From NCBI GenBank assembly GCA_963971575.1, contig OZ020616.1:41816250-41880249 (forward strand): a DNA stretch of 64,000 nucleotides, given 5' to 3'. Below the pieces are notes generated by a model. The model was not told the DNA's origin. It was given only the letters and a program-made list of their open reading frames with translations, and ran no database searches. Both the position numbers and the translations under genes were made by a program. This DNA comes from Liopterus haemorrhoidalis (lineage: Eukaryota > Arthropoda > Insecta > Coleoptera > Dytiscidae). Within the stretch, counting starts at the first letter, position 1, and every line of letters begins with the position of its first letter. Of the stretch, positions 22,417 through 33,730 are shown in pieces.

Positions 22417-22753
22417 CAGCGTTTCCCAAAGTGTGGGTCGCGACCCGGTACCGGGTCGCAGAAAATTTTTGCCGGGTCGCCAAAAAAATTGTAAAAACAC
22501 AAAACATTTTTTTTGTACATTTTATTTTTTTTATGTTAGTTAATCACTAGAATAGTGTGTATTTATGCTCTTTATTACTATACTATATTCTTTATTACTA
22601 TACTATACTCTTTATTACTATTTATTTCTATAAAGCTACTGCTTTAAAATAAAATTTGTTTTGTAAATAAATGTTTTTTTTTTCATAAGGTGGGTCGCGA
22701 AAAATTTTAAAACCTCGTACCGGGTCGCGGTCAAAAAAGTTTGGGAACCGCTG
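22417..22753. mobile_element. hAT MITE with perfect 8-bp duplication
   Basis: Ends CAGCGTTTCCCAAAGTGTGG and AAAGTTTGGGAACCGCTG are inverted. TTCTAGGC is repeated exactly at 22409-22416 and 22754-22761. GGGTCGC/GCGACCC motifs crowd both ends. 337 bp, non-coding. Confidence 0.9.
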
Positions 22754-22913
22754 TTCTAGGCAATTATGTTTTACTAGTAACATATAATTTTAAACATTTT
22801 GCTTGATTATTTTGTAAAAACATACATCTGGGACAACTTACAGATTTAATTGTAAGCATGTTTTCAGATGTTTAAAAATAATGACTTTGCCATCGCTTTA
22901 TATTTAAAAATAG

Positions 22914-23290
22914 GCTTATGACTCGCATGGAATTCCTCGTTCATGGGGAACAATTGCAAGCTCCAATCCCTAGCATGAAGAAGGTTCAGCGGGTTACCCG
23001 GACCGCTCAGCCAGGGAGGACACGCTGATTCCTTCAGTGTAGGGCGCGTGTGGCTCCGAACATCTAAAGGCATCACAGTCCTATTATTGCTGAATCTCGA
23101 GCGGCTAGTCCCTCTAAGAAGATTATTTTGTACACCGGCAGTAAAAACCACGAGCACCAGCCCGGACGGACGAAATGCCGGGATGTAACCCCTATTTAGC
23201 AGGCTAGAGTCTCGTTCGTTATCGGAATTAACCAGAAAAATCGCTCCAACAACTAAGAACGGCCATGCAGCACCACCCACCGAAAGTAAA
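22914..23290 (-). pseudogene. dispersed fragment of nuclear 18S rRNA (3' third)
   Basis: The minus strand reads like eukaryotic 18S: TTCGGTGGGTGGTGCTGCAT, TGGTTAATTCCGATAACGAA, GAGACTCTAGCCTGCTAAAT, TACTGCCGGTGTACAAAATA, AGGAATCAGCGTGTCCTCCC, AGCTTGCAATTGTTCCCCAT, and stops near GAACGAGGAATTCC. About 375 bases, with many substitutions and small indels against the usual sequence, including a gap after GAATTCC. It is not a functional rRNA gene; no neighbouring rDNA is present. Its open minus-strand frame is accidental. Confidence 0.85.
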
Positions 23291-23589
23291 GGGTATAAAG
23301 TTAAGCTTGTAGTCCTGATAGTTGGTGTTATAGGTGGTATGGAAACTTCCTTTCGAAGAGAAACCGAGTCCATTCCCGCCCCCGCCTGTAGATCTTCTGC
23401 CACCTTTTTGATCTACAGAATGTAGAAACCAGTGTTGCTCGGGTCACTCTGTTGCACTGGATCTGGCGTCTTACTTCTTCTGCCGTGTGTATTTAGCTCC
23501 TAGTCTCTAGTATGATGTGGCTCAAAAGATTGCTAAAGTTTACGATTAGTCGATGCTTGTCAAGACTTGACAAACCCCAAAATAATAAT

Positions 23590-23880
23590 AATAATAGCCC
23601 TTTATTACTTATTACATATATGTTAATCCTGTTTCACCTTTATATATGATCTCACCATGGGCAAGGCATGAGCAAACCCATCTCTTGGCATGGGCCTCCC
23701 ACATTAATTTCCATATCTCTCTGTCCGTTGCAATCCTTTTCCATAGTTTGCCTCCTTGGATTTTGAATTTGTCTTCCCACCTAGTACTTTTTTGAACATT
23801 GGAATCCAATTTGTTGACTCCGTGGTCTATCTTCGTTGTCTTCTCGTCGGATTGTGCTATACTCTTTATATTTATCAATG
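23590..23880 (-). mobile_element. LINE 3' end (RTE-like C terminus)
   Basis: Minus-strand frame STRWEDKFKIQGGKLWKRIA, then DREIWKLMWEAHAKRWV resembles the C-terminal end of RTE-type 'endonuclease-reverse transcriptases' (RW..D....G..W...A.DR..W....EA....W). It is followed by a short tail and an (ATT)n run at 23582-23597. 5'-truncated to under 300 bp. Confidence 0.55.
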
Positions 23881-24297
23881 TTTAATTTTTGGGTACAAAA
23901 TAAGGAGCATTATAGAACTGTAGAACAATTACATAGGTATGACACTTGCAATAAAACTAATTTCTATTTAGGTTTTACAAGCTTGTTGAAAACTAGAAAA
24001 TATAACTTCTTTGCAATTAAATTTTTAAATATATTGCCAGAGAATATTAAATCTTTCACATTAAATACATTTCAAGCATAAGTCAAGGAATGCTTGGAAT
24101 CTAATCCATTTTATTCAATTGAAGAATTTTTAAATTCCGATGTAAACTGAAGTGAACTGAAACTGTTGTTATGTTGCATTGTATTGTATTTCATGAGCTA
24201 TAAGTTACTATTTATATACTGTACCTGACTGACTAAAAACACGCTTTGTACGCGAAATTTTTCTGGATAAACTTTATTCTATTCTATTCTATTCATG
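23881..24297 (+). mobile_element. LINE 3' end fragment with (ATTCT)n tail
   Basis: Plus-strand frame has HRYDTCNKTNFYLGF, KYNFFAIKFLNILPENIKSF, FQA and then, past a stop, VKECLESNPFYSIEEFLNSD. This matches the generic end of arthropod non-LTR ORF2 proteins (FN.LP..IK...S...FK..LK..L). It ends in a run of TTCTA repeats (24273-24296), a typical LINE tail. It abuts the minus-strand LINE piece at 23880. Confidence 0.5.
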
Positions 24298-24345
24298 CGT
24301 AAAGACATACATACAAAAAAACGAACTAATTTATATATAAGTATG

Positions 24346-24880
24346 CAGGGTGTCTTAAAAAAATGTACTCACACTTTAACTGTCGCTAACATGCTGCCTT
24401 TTTTGTATTGCAGGTGTAATTAATTAATCACAGCATGGCAGGAAATCAGCTTAATTTGGAAGAGAAGAAGTTTGTCCTGAAATGTTATTGGAAGACCGAA
24501 AACGCCATTGAAGTTCAAAGGCGATTCAGAATACCCTCCGCGTTTCCCAGACCTCATGCCCCTGGACTTCTTTTTGTGGGGATACCTCAAAGACAAAGTT
24601 TATCTCACCAAACCAAGAACAATTGATGCATTGAAATTGGAAATTGAAAGACCATGTTGCGATATTCTTAATGACCTGTTTCGTGACGTTTGAGAATCCC
24701 TTGGTGCGCGTTATCAGCGTTGTCTGGACAATAATGGTCATCAATTTGAACCTTTGCGAACATGATTCTTCAATTACATTTGTCTTCTGTATTCAAAGCT
24801 ATTCCATTTCACTCACTACGTTCATAAATAATATTTTTCTCGTCATTCGAAGTGTGAGTACAGTTTTTTGAGACACCCTG
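24346..24880 (+). mobile_element. Tc1/mariner-type deletion derivative (535 bp)
   Basis: Inverted ends CAGGGTGTCTTAAAAAAATG and CAGTTTTTTGAGACACCCTG. The interior keeps about 35 N-terminal codons of a transposase-like protein (MAGNQLNLEEKKFVLKCYWK, 24435) joined directly, with frame loss, to a C-terminal block YPPRFPDLMPLDFFLWGYLK (24523-24585) that carries the last catalytic Asp region. It has the same deletion style as the two elements at 56.6 and 59.7 kb. It lies only 8 bp (TATATATA) from the next mariner. Confidence 0.75.
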
Positions 24881-24888
24881 TATATATA

Positions 24889-26135
24889 CCAGGTCTACAA
24901 GTATGAAATGTGGATTTTTTTTTAAATAAAACACTTTAAACTCAAAAGAACAGTAAAAGTTTATTTATTCAAAGTATGCTCCATTAGAAGTTATATATTT
25001 TTTCCATCTTTCAGGCAATTTGTGACACCTCGCCAGTAGAACTCTTCCCCTTTCCCCGCAAACCATTCATCTAGCCATTCTTTCACATTTTCATATGAAC
25101 AAAAGTGCTGCTCGGCAAGTGCGTGACCCATCGAGGCGAACAAGTGGTAATCTGAAGGGGCCAAGTCTGGTGAGTAAGCGGCATGGGGTAGCACTTCCCA
25201 CTGAGTGCCTCCAATGTGTTGCAAACTGCTTTTGCCTTATGTGATGGAGCGTTATCGTGAAGAAAGATTACCTTGTGCTGTCTTCTTTCGTATTCTGGTC
25301 GTTTTATGACCAGCGAATGGTTCAATTAGATCAGTTGTTGTTGGTAGTGTTGGGTATTAACTGTTTCACCAGGTTTTAACAATTCATAATAGACTACACC
25401 CTTTTGGTCCCACCAAGTACAGAGCATTGTCTTTTTGCCAAAACGATTCGGTCTTGCAGTTGATGTGGATGGTGAGCCTGGGTTCACCCATGATTTTTTG
25501 CGTTTGGGATTTTCAAAATAAATCCATTTTTCATCGCCAGTAATGATACGATGCCAAAAAGACTTTCTTTTGTATCGTGCAAGCAAAATTTCACTATTGT
25601 TTTTGCGTTTTTCCATCTGCCTCTCATTCAATGCATGTGGAACCCATCTGCCGACTTTCTGGATCTTACCCATCTCGCGTAGGCGATTGGAAACAGCTTG
25701 TTGACTAACGCCGAACTGCTCTGCTAGTTGTTTTTGTGATTGACTAGTGTCTTCCTGTAGCCAGTTTTGTATCTTCATATTTTTTTGGAGGTTTTCCAAG
25801 TTCTTTGTCTGTAAGATCAAAGTCACCACTTTTGAAACGCCGAAACCATCGTTCACACGTATCTTGCGATGGAGCTTATTCACCATAAGCTTCTCGAAGC
25901 AGTCGGTATGATTCAGCAGCAGTTTTTTTCAAATGAAAACAAAACAGTAGTACTGTCCGCGAATGCTCTTTATTTGGCACAAAATTTGACATTTTTAACA
26001 CAGTAAAACAAAACTATATGATCAGTTTTCAAATTAATAGATAACTTAATACCATATGTGTTGAAACATTGAACTATACACTCAGTTTGCGCGACAAGTT
26101 TGAAAAAAATCCGCATTTCATACTTGTAGACCTGG
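24889..26135 (-). mobile_element. Mos1-type (mauritiana subfamily) mariner, degenerate copy
   Basis: Inverted ends CCAGGTCTACAAGTATGAAA, flanked by TA. 1247 bp, i.e. 39 bp shorter than its relative at 35607-36892, which has the same ends. Orientation is minus. Confidence 0.9.
24998..25993 (-). pseudogene. mariner (Mos1-type) transposase pseudogene
   Basis: Begins MSNFVPNK near 25993, shows the HTH region, QQAVSNRLREMGKIQKVGRW, TGDEKW (first Asp), GKKTMLCTWWDQKG, LHDNAPSH (second Asp), SPDLAPSDYHLF (third Asp) and a C terminus near 25000. Broken by a stop in the N-terminal region (AYGE then TAA), a stop just before LNHSL, and a frame shift after NTLEAL. All three catalytic aspartates are still encoded. 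Confidence 0.85.
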
Positions 26136-26670
26136 TATATACACAGCCCTTTCAATTAAATATATTGGTTTTTATGATGCTAATACTAAACATTCTTTAC
26201 TTTTTGGACGACCCTTGTAACATTATTTATTTCCAACCTAACTAACAATATACAGTTCTACGTATATATTTTTAGTAATCTTCATTGTATCATAATATAA
26301 GTTAACGATGTTTGTTGCATAGGAGTTTTCAATTGATGAAGCAATGTTAGTTTTGCATATAAGCACTTGAGGTTATGTTAGGTTATGTTCATGCAGTGTT
26401 TCGCGAATCTCTTTATGATATTAGTTTGTTTACAGGGTATTCGTGTTGTATGTTAAAATCGAACGTCTTAAAAATTTAGCACTCTTGTTATCGAGGTACG
26501 TTCAATAGAAAATTCCTATATGCTATATTGAATATTCTTGTTTATAAATTTTAAAGAAACGGAAATTGTTATATTCTACATATTTTGTGGTTATATAGAT
26601 CGGGATTAAAACATGGATTAAATATTGTTATAGTGGTTGTTGGAAATCTTACTATCAATAGTGTAATATA

Positions 26671-27447
26671 TGAGGGCTTTTTCCGAAAGTTTTTATATAC
26701 ACAAGATTTACTCATACTAATAAATTATTTTTTAACGTAGTTGCCACTAACATTAAGGCATTTGTCGTAACGAGAAACAAGTTTTTGTATACCCTTCTTA
26801 CATTATGTTGCCGCCTGGGTTCTCAGCCAATCTTGCACACAGGTTTCCAGTTCCATTAGTGCCGAACCACTTCTTGCCCAACCACACTTTCATCCTGGTG
26901 AAGAAATGGAAATCGCTTGGTACCAAATCAGGGCTGTAGGGCGTGTTGCCGAATATCTCTCATCCGAAATTCTTGAGCAGTTTATTTGTTTGTGCTGCGA
27001 TAACAGGGCGTGCATTGTCATGCAGGCATCCATAGAGTTCAGAATTTTTTCAACAATGTCGTTTGTTGCTATGGACTTCCTTCCCTGATCCCCTTTATCA
27101 TGGACATCAGTTCGTACTTTCCGTAAATGCGTACACCATTTTCGGACAGCACTATCACTCATAATGTTTTCCCCATACACAAAACACAATTCTCGATGAA
27201 TTTCTGCTGCATTGTTGCCATTTGCTTGTAGAAAACGCATCACAGAGTGAACCTCGCATGCGGCAGGATCGTATGTTGTAGTAGCTATGATAAAACAAAG
27301 CTCACATCAAAACTACGGCACGTAAAGGCCGAAACGGTTGGGAGGTACTGACAGATAGATTAATAAACACTACTGCTCAAGCGCCGCTTAACATTGGCAA
27401 CTAAGTTTCCATTGCCACCCTAACGGAACTAGAAAAAAAAGCTCTCG
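26671..27447 (-). mobile_element. mariner deletion derivative, GAGGGCTTTTTCC ends
   Basis: Ends TGAGGGCTTTTTCC and complement of GCTCTCG, TA at both borders, 777 bp. Minus-strand coding remnant: MMRFLQANGNNAAEIHRELC, CFVYGENIMSDSAVRKWC, RTDVHDKGDQGRKSIAT, then a jump to LNSMDACMTMHAL and a frame-broken C-terminal part ending ...NVSGNYVKK near 26737. The N terminus is typical of the 'SETMAR-like' mariner group abundant in arthropods. The catalytic centre is lost. Confidence 0.75.
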
Positions 27448-27449
27448 TA

Positions 27450-28055
27450 AATAATATTAATAGTAACAGTAATAGTATAATATCAATGGTATTTATTGTA
27501 ATCTGTCAATACAACGGCCTTCAAATACCTAGATAGCATATTATCCTGCAACAGTTCGTTTGATGATGAAGTGTCACAAAGAATATCCAATGAATATATA
27601 ATTTAACCCATTATTTATTATAAACCAATTATAGGACTTGGACTTTTAAAATCCTTTTTATTATACGCACATATTTTTCCCAAAAAATAATTAACAATAA
27701 AAAAATAATTAAGAAGAAAACAGTTATTATTAAATCCCAACTCATTTAATCCAAGAATTAAATTTTCTCTCGGGAAATATGGAAAAGAAGTGATTTAAAT
27801 TTTCTACGGTAGAAAAATTTTATATTTCAGAATGAATATTAGTTTTTTTCTGTCATTCTGAACTATTTAATAATTGGAAAATGGTTAAATTTAATAAATT
27901 GCAATTGTGTTAGATTGAGTTAATTAACAGTCGAAGGACAATACTTTTGACTATCCTTAATTGGGTGATGTAATTAAAAAAGTTAGAAGTAACAGTTAAC
28001 AGTGATCCTTAAACATGGGGTAAAAATCTTCATTGGATCATCATTTTAAAAGAGA
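27450..28055. other. AT-rich intergenic DNA, nothing recognised
   Basis: No frame or repeat of note. Confidence 0.4.
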
Positions 28056-28061
28056 GTCGAA

Positions 28062-28190
28062 GATGTCACTAAAAGGAAGAAGGAAAAAAAGTTTGATAGA
28101 AGAAATTCAAAATAAGATAAAGGAAATAGGACTGCAAGAAGAGCAGTCTCAAAAAATACAGCGAAGACTGGGAATTTGAAGACGTCGTAA
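28062..28190 (+). mobile_element. short LINE C-terminal fragment
   Basis: Frame MSLKGRRKKSLIEEIQNKIK, then EIGLQEEQSQKIQRRLGI, stop, RRRKTI resembles the last 40 residues of arthropod non-LTR proteins (GRR...W...I...L...GL.....DR..WR...GRRR). Only about 130 bp survive, followed by an AATAAATATAAAT tail. Confidence 0.4.
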
Positions 28191-28317
28191 AACAATATAA
28201 ACGTAATAAATATAAATGTACATATGTCTAATAATCAAAATAACTTTGTATTTTGATAGAAATAACTTAAATTATTAACTACATTTTACTCATATATTTA
28301 CGCGACAATACGATATG

Positions 28318-28905
28318 TATGAGGGCTACCTTTTAAATTTTAACAAAATCTAAGGAAAAAATTTTTTTTTTTTGGAACAAACTGCTTTATTGCTTTTTAA
28401 AGTATTCACCTTTAAGATTTATACACTTTTGCATGTGTTCAAACTAATTCTCGAAACATTTTTTACACTCTGAAGTTGGTATCTCAAAAACATGGTTTTC
28501 GAAGGCTTCAACAGCTTCCTGAGGTGATGAAAATCGCTGTCCACGCATTTTTTGTTTGACATTGGGGAACAAAAACAGTCGTTAGGGGATAAATCAGGTG
28601 AATACGGGCAATGAGATATTAATTTGATTTTTTTCTCCTTCATATAATCAATTGTTTGACGTGCTGTGTGGAAGCTTGTATTGTCATGATGAAGAATGAT
28701 GCGACGTTTTTGGTTGATTTTCTTGATTTTGTCGATGTCTTCTGACAAACAAATTGTTGTATACCATTCAACATTAACTGTTCCCCGATCCTCTAAAGCA
28801 GGTATGACCAAAGCGTCGACCGCAAGGCCTCTGGAAGTCGCCCGCGAAGCTGTCTTGAACATTGACAAATCATAGTGATAAATTCAGAGCGTACTTGGAT
28901 AAAAA
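28318..28905 (-). pseudogene. mariner C-terminal half, 5'-truncated
   Basis: Minus-strand frame contains RRIILHHDNTSFHTARQTID (second catalytic Asp), KLISHCPYSPDLSPNDCFCS (third catalytic Asp) and a decayed C terminus. The 3' end (28318-28345) has GAGGGCTACCTTTTAAATTT, a mariner-type terminus. The 5' half and other terminus are absent: sequence homology stops near 28905. Confidence 0.7.
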
Positions 28906-28909
28906 AAAA

Positions 28910-29250
28910 AATTATAAAAATGAAAAAATTAAAAATTACATTAGTAATCGTATTTAAGAATTAGTTTAAGTACATACGAGCCAAATTTTAACAAACCTGT
29001 CGAAACTATGCAATATCAAGTGTCATTATTAAAAATAAATATATTATATTATATTATAATTAATAAAATTCCATTGTTTTTATTTTGGAAAATTTTCTCC
29101 TAATTTATTTTAATAATATTGTAAAACAATAATTTTCTTTTTTTCCCTACATTTTCTTAAATTTTTAAAAATTCAGGATCATTTTTAGAAAATAGTTATT
29201 ATATGTAATTTAATAGCAGTCATAGTGAAATGTCTTCGTCATCAGTTCGT
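28910..29250. other. AT-rich intergenic DNA, nothing recognised
   Basis: Poly-A/T-rich, no features. Confidence 0.4.
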
Positions 29251-29254
29251 AAGT

Positions 29255-29429
29255 ATCTTCTAAAAACGTCACCAATTCGTCTGTCAAAAAAAAACCTCGA
29301 TTTGTGAGTACCTAAAACGTCCTTCTAATTAACACCAATTCGTAAGTACCTTCTAAAAAAACGTAGTCGCCCGCGGGAACACCTTTACCAAAACGCCCCC
29401 AACGTCTAAAAGTTTGGCCACCCCTGCTC
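29255..29429. mobile_element. right end of a hAT-type MITE
   Basis: Ends ...AGTTTGGCCACCCCTG (29412-29429), whose complement CAGGGGTGGCCAAACT is a classic hAT terminus. Inside are three degenerate copies of an AATTCGTAAGTACCTTCTAAA segment. The left terminus is not found. Confidence 0.45.
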
Positions 29430-30239
29430 TAAAATAATGGTTGCGACAAGTTCGGTACAACCGAAGAAACAAACGACCATTTTCTTGGAAGTGCTTCGCG
29501 AGCGAACAACTTTTGTGGGTTTCGGTTCATCTTGGAACACCCAAGCAGTGGTTGAGAAATAAAAATAAATCAACCCAAAATAATATATTTTTTTATTGTT
29601 TTGAAAGGATTTATCTACCCTCGTATCTACCGGATTTAGTAGAAAACATACTAAGTTGGAAACACTGCATACAACATACCAGAAAAGACTAGTCAAAGCA
29701 AAATGGAGGATTTTGGTTAGCAAGAACTATTGTCCAGACCACGGTTTCCCAAACTTTTTTTCTTGTGGAACCCTTAGGCAATTTTTTACGGATCATGGAA
29801 CCCTTGCCATACCTAAGGCCAGAGCCGGCGCTGCCGAGTCTGCAAGGCATGTGGTGCATGCAGACGTGAGATTCGAAAGGGCGTTAAATGAATATAAAAG
29901 TAAGTTAGTGAAATGTAATTTTAGAAATGAAGTGAGAACCTTTTGTTTTTTTTTTTTTTTTTGGTCTTAACGTAAAATTTAGAATTGAGGACCTTTTGTT
30001 TTTAGGTCTTCATTTGAAATTTATAAGTGACGACCATTTTTTAGAATGCTGCAAGTGGCATTTCCTCAAATTTAGATTTTAATTGGGTATCAAAAACAAT
30101 ATCAATTAATTTTTCATAATCCAGTGCTGTACATTCAATGGGCTTTTCATTACCAATTTGACTATCAGACCAATTCTGTAACTCAGTTACTATGATCATA
30201 GGAACTAAATCTGTCACTATGAGAAAGGTCAGTTACTAT

Positions 30240-32049
30240 TAGGGATGGGAAAAAAACATCGGTCAGCTGGCGATAGTATCGATAAAACATCGATGTCTAC
30301 TACCGATGTCGATGTTTAAACTTTGAAATTGAGAAACTACCGCTAGAGGCGCTGGAATCTTAAAAAATTAATTTTTATTAAAATTAGTACGCAAAATATA
30401 AGCGCCATCTATTGTGATATAAAAATACTAATAGTGTTATGGTAGTTCTCATTCTTCTTAGCAGTTAGCAGAATACGAAAAAATAAGAAGAAACTTCTAA
30501 TTTTTGCAAACAATGCGAACGACCAAAGACGCCAACACACTTTTTCTTTTTGAGTCTTGTTGACACTTTCCCAGTTGTTATTCCTCCAATCCCTGGATTT
30601 TTGTAAGTTGTCATTAGCTATTTTTTATATGCATATATTGAAGATGGCTTTTCCTGAACAAAATGATCAAAAGCTTCAATTAATCGGTAAAAGTAACTAG
30701 AATTGAAAATCAAGTTCCGCCTAAACGAAAGGAACAGACTTTATTTCAACTTAAAAAAGTATAAAAATAATTGTGTATGACAGTGTCATTTTTTGTTAAA
30801 TAATATAAAATTAACATTAAGATTACTATATTAGTATTGTAATAAAATCCAATATTTCATTTTAGAAATGTAAAAATAGTAAGGTCTGTTCCTTTGGTTT
30901 AGGCGGAACTAAATTTTCAATTCTAGTTACTTTTACCGATTGATTGAAGCTTTTGATCATTTTGTTCAGGAAAAGTCAATTCAATATTAAAAAAAATATC
31001 TAATGAGAAATTACAAAAATGAAAATTGCGGTTAGTTCCGTCTAATCGTTTGGAATAGACTGTAGGTACAAATTAGGATTATTATATTGGCTATAATAAT
31101 GTTAATCTGAAATTACTTACTATTAAAAAGGAATATTTCTATTTCAAAATCTAATAAATGCTATATTAGTATTGTAATAAAATCCAATATTTCATTTTAG
31201 AAATGTAAAAATAGTAAGGTCTGTTCCTTTGGTTTAGGCGGAACTAAATTTTCAATTCTAGTTACTTTTACCGATTGATTGAAGCTTTTGATTATTTTGT
31301 TCAGGAAAAGTCAATTCAATATATAAAAAAATATCTAATGAGAAATTACAAAAATGAAAATTGCGGTTAGTTCCGTGTAATCGTTTGGAATAGACTGTAG
31401 GTACAAATTAGGATTATTATATTGGCTATAATAATGTTAATCTGAAATTACTTACTATTAAAAAGGAATATTTCTATTTCAAAATCTAATAAATGCTATA
31501 TTAGTATTGTAATAAAATCCAATATTTCATTTTAGAAATGTAAAAATAGTAAGGTCTGTTCCTTTGGTTTAGGTGGAACTAAATTTTCAATTCTAGTTAC
31601 TTTTACCGATTGATTGAAGCTTTTGATCATTTTGTTCAGGAAAAGTCAATTCAATATATAAAAAAATATCTAATGAGAAATTACAAAAATGAAAATTGCG
31701 GTTAGTTCCGTGTAATCGTTTGGAATAGACTGTAGGTACAAATTAGGATTATTATATTGGCTATAATAATGTTAATGTGAAATTACTTACTATTAAAAAG
31801 GAATATTTCTATTTCAAAATCTAATAAATGCTTTTTGTGTATTATATGTTACTTTTTTCGTATTTTATCTTTACATTATTAAATAAAACCTATATAATAT
31901 AAATAAATAGCTTTTTTAATATTAATAAAATATCGATGTTTCCGATACATCGATGTTTTTCCTTCGATGTTTTTTCAACATCGATAGTAAGGCGCCGATG
32001 TTAACATCGATGTTAAACATCGATGTTTTGCTTTCGATGTACAACCCTA
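30240..32049. mobile_element. hAT-type element rich in ACATCGATGT palindromes
   Basis: Ends TAGGGATGG and ACAACCCTA with a perfect 8-bp duplication GTTACTAT (30232-30239, 32050-32057). The outer 80-130 bp on both sides are packed with ACATCGATGTT-type palindromes, probable transposase binding sites. The centre holds a TA-flanked MITE fragment (30600-30750) and three tandem 335-bp units. No transposase. Confidence 0.8.
30827..31829 (+). repeat. three tandem ~335-bp units, each carrying a MITE
   Basis: The motif AAGGTCTGTTCCTTTGG starts at 30881, 31216 and 31551, giving a period of 335 bp. Units are almost identical, differing by a few bases (AGGCGGAACT against AGGTGGAACT in the third). Each unit contains a ~180-bp GGCTATTCC-family MITE (for example 30883-31063, ending GTTTGGAATAGACTG, TA) followed by ~120 bp that equals the right end of the outer hAT element (32269-32390). 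Confidence 0.85.
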
Positions 32050-32419
32050 GTTACTATCATGAATGAAAGTCATTATATTTTTTATAATATTTTATCCTGT
32101 AGTAACGTTACTACACAGTAAATTTTTACAGAATTGATCTATGTATTTGACAGATTTATTAGAAATGTACGCGTATCACCTTACATTAATAGTTTAATGC
32201 GTTTCTAAGAAAATATTGCAGCTAATCTTATTTTAATATTATATCACAATTTGTCTCGCGGAACCCCAGTAGGTACAAATTAGGATTATTATATTGGCTA
32301 TAATAATGTTAATGTGAAATTACTTACTATTGAAAAGGAATATTTCTATTTCAAAATCTAATAAATGCTTTTTGTGTATTATATGTTACTTCTCACTTTG
32401 GGAAACACTGGTCCAGACA

Positions 32420-33305
32420 ATGCCCAAGAGAAAGACAGTTAGAGAAACGAGAAAGGAAACTGTCCATTAAACCAATACAGTAACCGAAAATAACTTAATT
32501 TTCACATACACACGATTCATGTATAATGCATCAAGATAAAAATAAAAGTTACTCTGTAAAATATGATCATGTAAACAGTATTCATAAATCGATGTTATTA
32601 AGTATGCCATGACATAAACTAACATGTAAACGTTCTAAAATCGTTTACGTTATCATTTACTGACATGATCTGTTATCTTACGAATGATATGGCAGAATAT
32701 AAAATTCACGTGCATTGTTTAAATATTTTTTAGTAGTACAAATGGGAAAACAATTATATACACGCGAATTTGAATTTAATAACTACAATTATTTTTTATA
32801 ATGGAGAACAAATTGAAATTTTTTATTTATTAACTTGGGTGAATTATGATAGATTATCACGTAAATGAAATTTATGAATTTCAAAAATTTGAGTAAAAAT
32901 AATTGCTATTTCAGTTGTTTTGTAAACAGTGGCCACTAACAGTTTTGTAAAAAAAATCACATAAAAATGTAAAACGGATCGCAGAAAAAAAAAGTAACTA
33001 CGAACATCAATTAATAAATGCATTATATATCCAATGTTAATACATAAAGTTGTTCATATTTGTACGCCGTGTATAATGAACTTTGTATACACAGCAAGTT
33101 AATTAGTTAATTAGTTCAAATGTTTGCCGCTTAGCAACGATGGCTATGTGCACCTCAGAGAGCCCATTTTTATCACTAGAATATTATTTATGAGGTAGAA
33201 TAAAGTTAACTTTAAAATTGAACACGTGTAATTACCTATTTTTATATCAATTATCAATATTATAATTCTATACTTTTGTAACATGTAAATTTGACTATGC
33301 AAGCT
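32420..33305. other. AT-rich intergenic DNA, nothing recognised
   Basis: No gene or complete repeat; GCAACGATGGCTATGTGC at 33135 echoes the short repeat at 10211 and 45877. Confidence 0.4.
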
Positions 33306-33559
33306 CATTATTAACCCATTTAAACCTGAAACTTTTTTTGAAAAAAAAATAGTTTTTTTGTAAAAATTTAGTTAATTGTGTATAAATATGCATGAAAATT
33401 ATTATATATATTTTTTTTTTACTGATCAGAATAGCCATAACATGCTGTACTTTTTAAAGGACGGTAGGACTATATACTACTATAAGAATAATAACAACCT
33501 ATTTATTTAAATGCTTTATTATTTTTATAACGCACATAAATTCCAAAATTATTTCAAAA

Positions 33560-33730
33560 TTATTTTATAAACTCTAATATAAAGTAAACTATAAAATAAT
33601 TTGCTTGTATGATAGTCCAAAAAACAATTTTTAGGATGTAAACCTACATTAGGTACATTTTTTACAAACAAAATTAGCTTTTTTGCTGCAAACAGCGCAA
33701 CGTCTTTGAGCAAAATAAATGGATGGTCAG
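33560..33730 (-). pseudogene. piggyBac transposase C-terminal cysteine-rich domain, decayed
   Basis: Minus-strand frames combine to a pattern RC-x2-C...KKANFVCKKC...NCFLDYHT, the zinc-binding tail typical of piggyBac transposases (C-x2-C, C-x2-C, C....YHT). Frame changes are needed between blocks, and the catalytic part is missing. Position next to a terminus, inside TTAA-flanked CCC ends, supports the call. Confidence 0.55.

Larger units (their letters stand above)
29740..32410. mobile_element. hAT-type non-autonomous element, outer member of a composite
   Basis: Ends CACGGTTTCCCAAACTTTTT and TTTGGGAAACACTG are inverted and flanked by a perfect 8-bp repeat GTCCAGAC (29732-29739, 32411-32418). 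2671 bp, most of it made of a second hAT-type element (30240-32049). GGAACCC motifs mark both subterminal regions. The last 120 bp before its right end (32269-32390) also occurs at the end of each tandem unit inside the inner element. Confidence 0.8.

Noticed and set aside
22864..23403. 179-codon open frame on the minus strand
   Set aside because: Most of it is the sense strand of an 18S rRNA fragment; the frame is accidental.
29406..29970. Frames at 29406-29723 and 29656-29970
   Set aside because: They cross the borders of hAT-type MITEs (29429 and 29740) and overlap each other on opposite strands.
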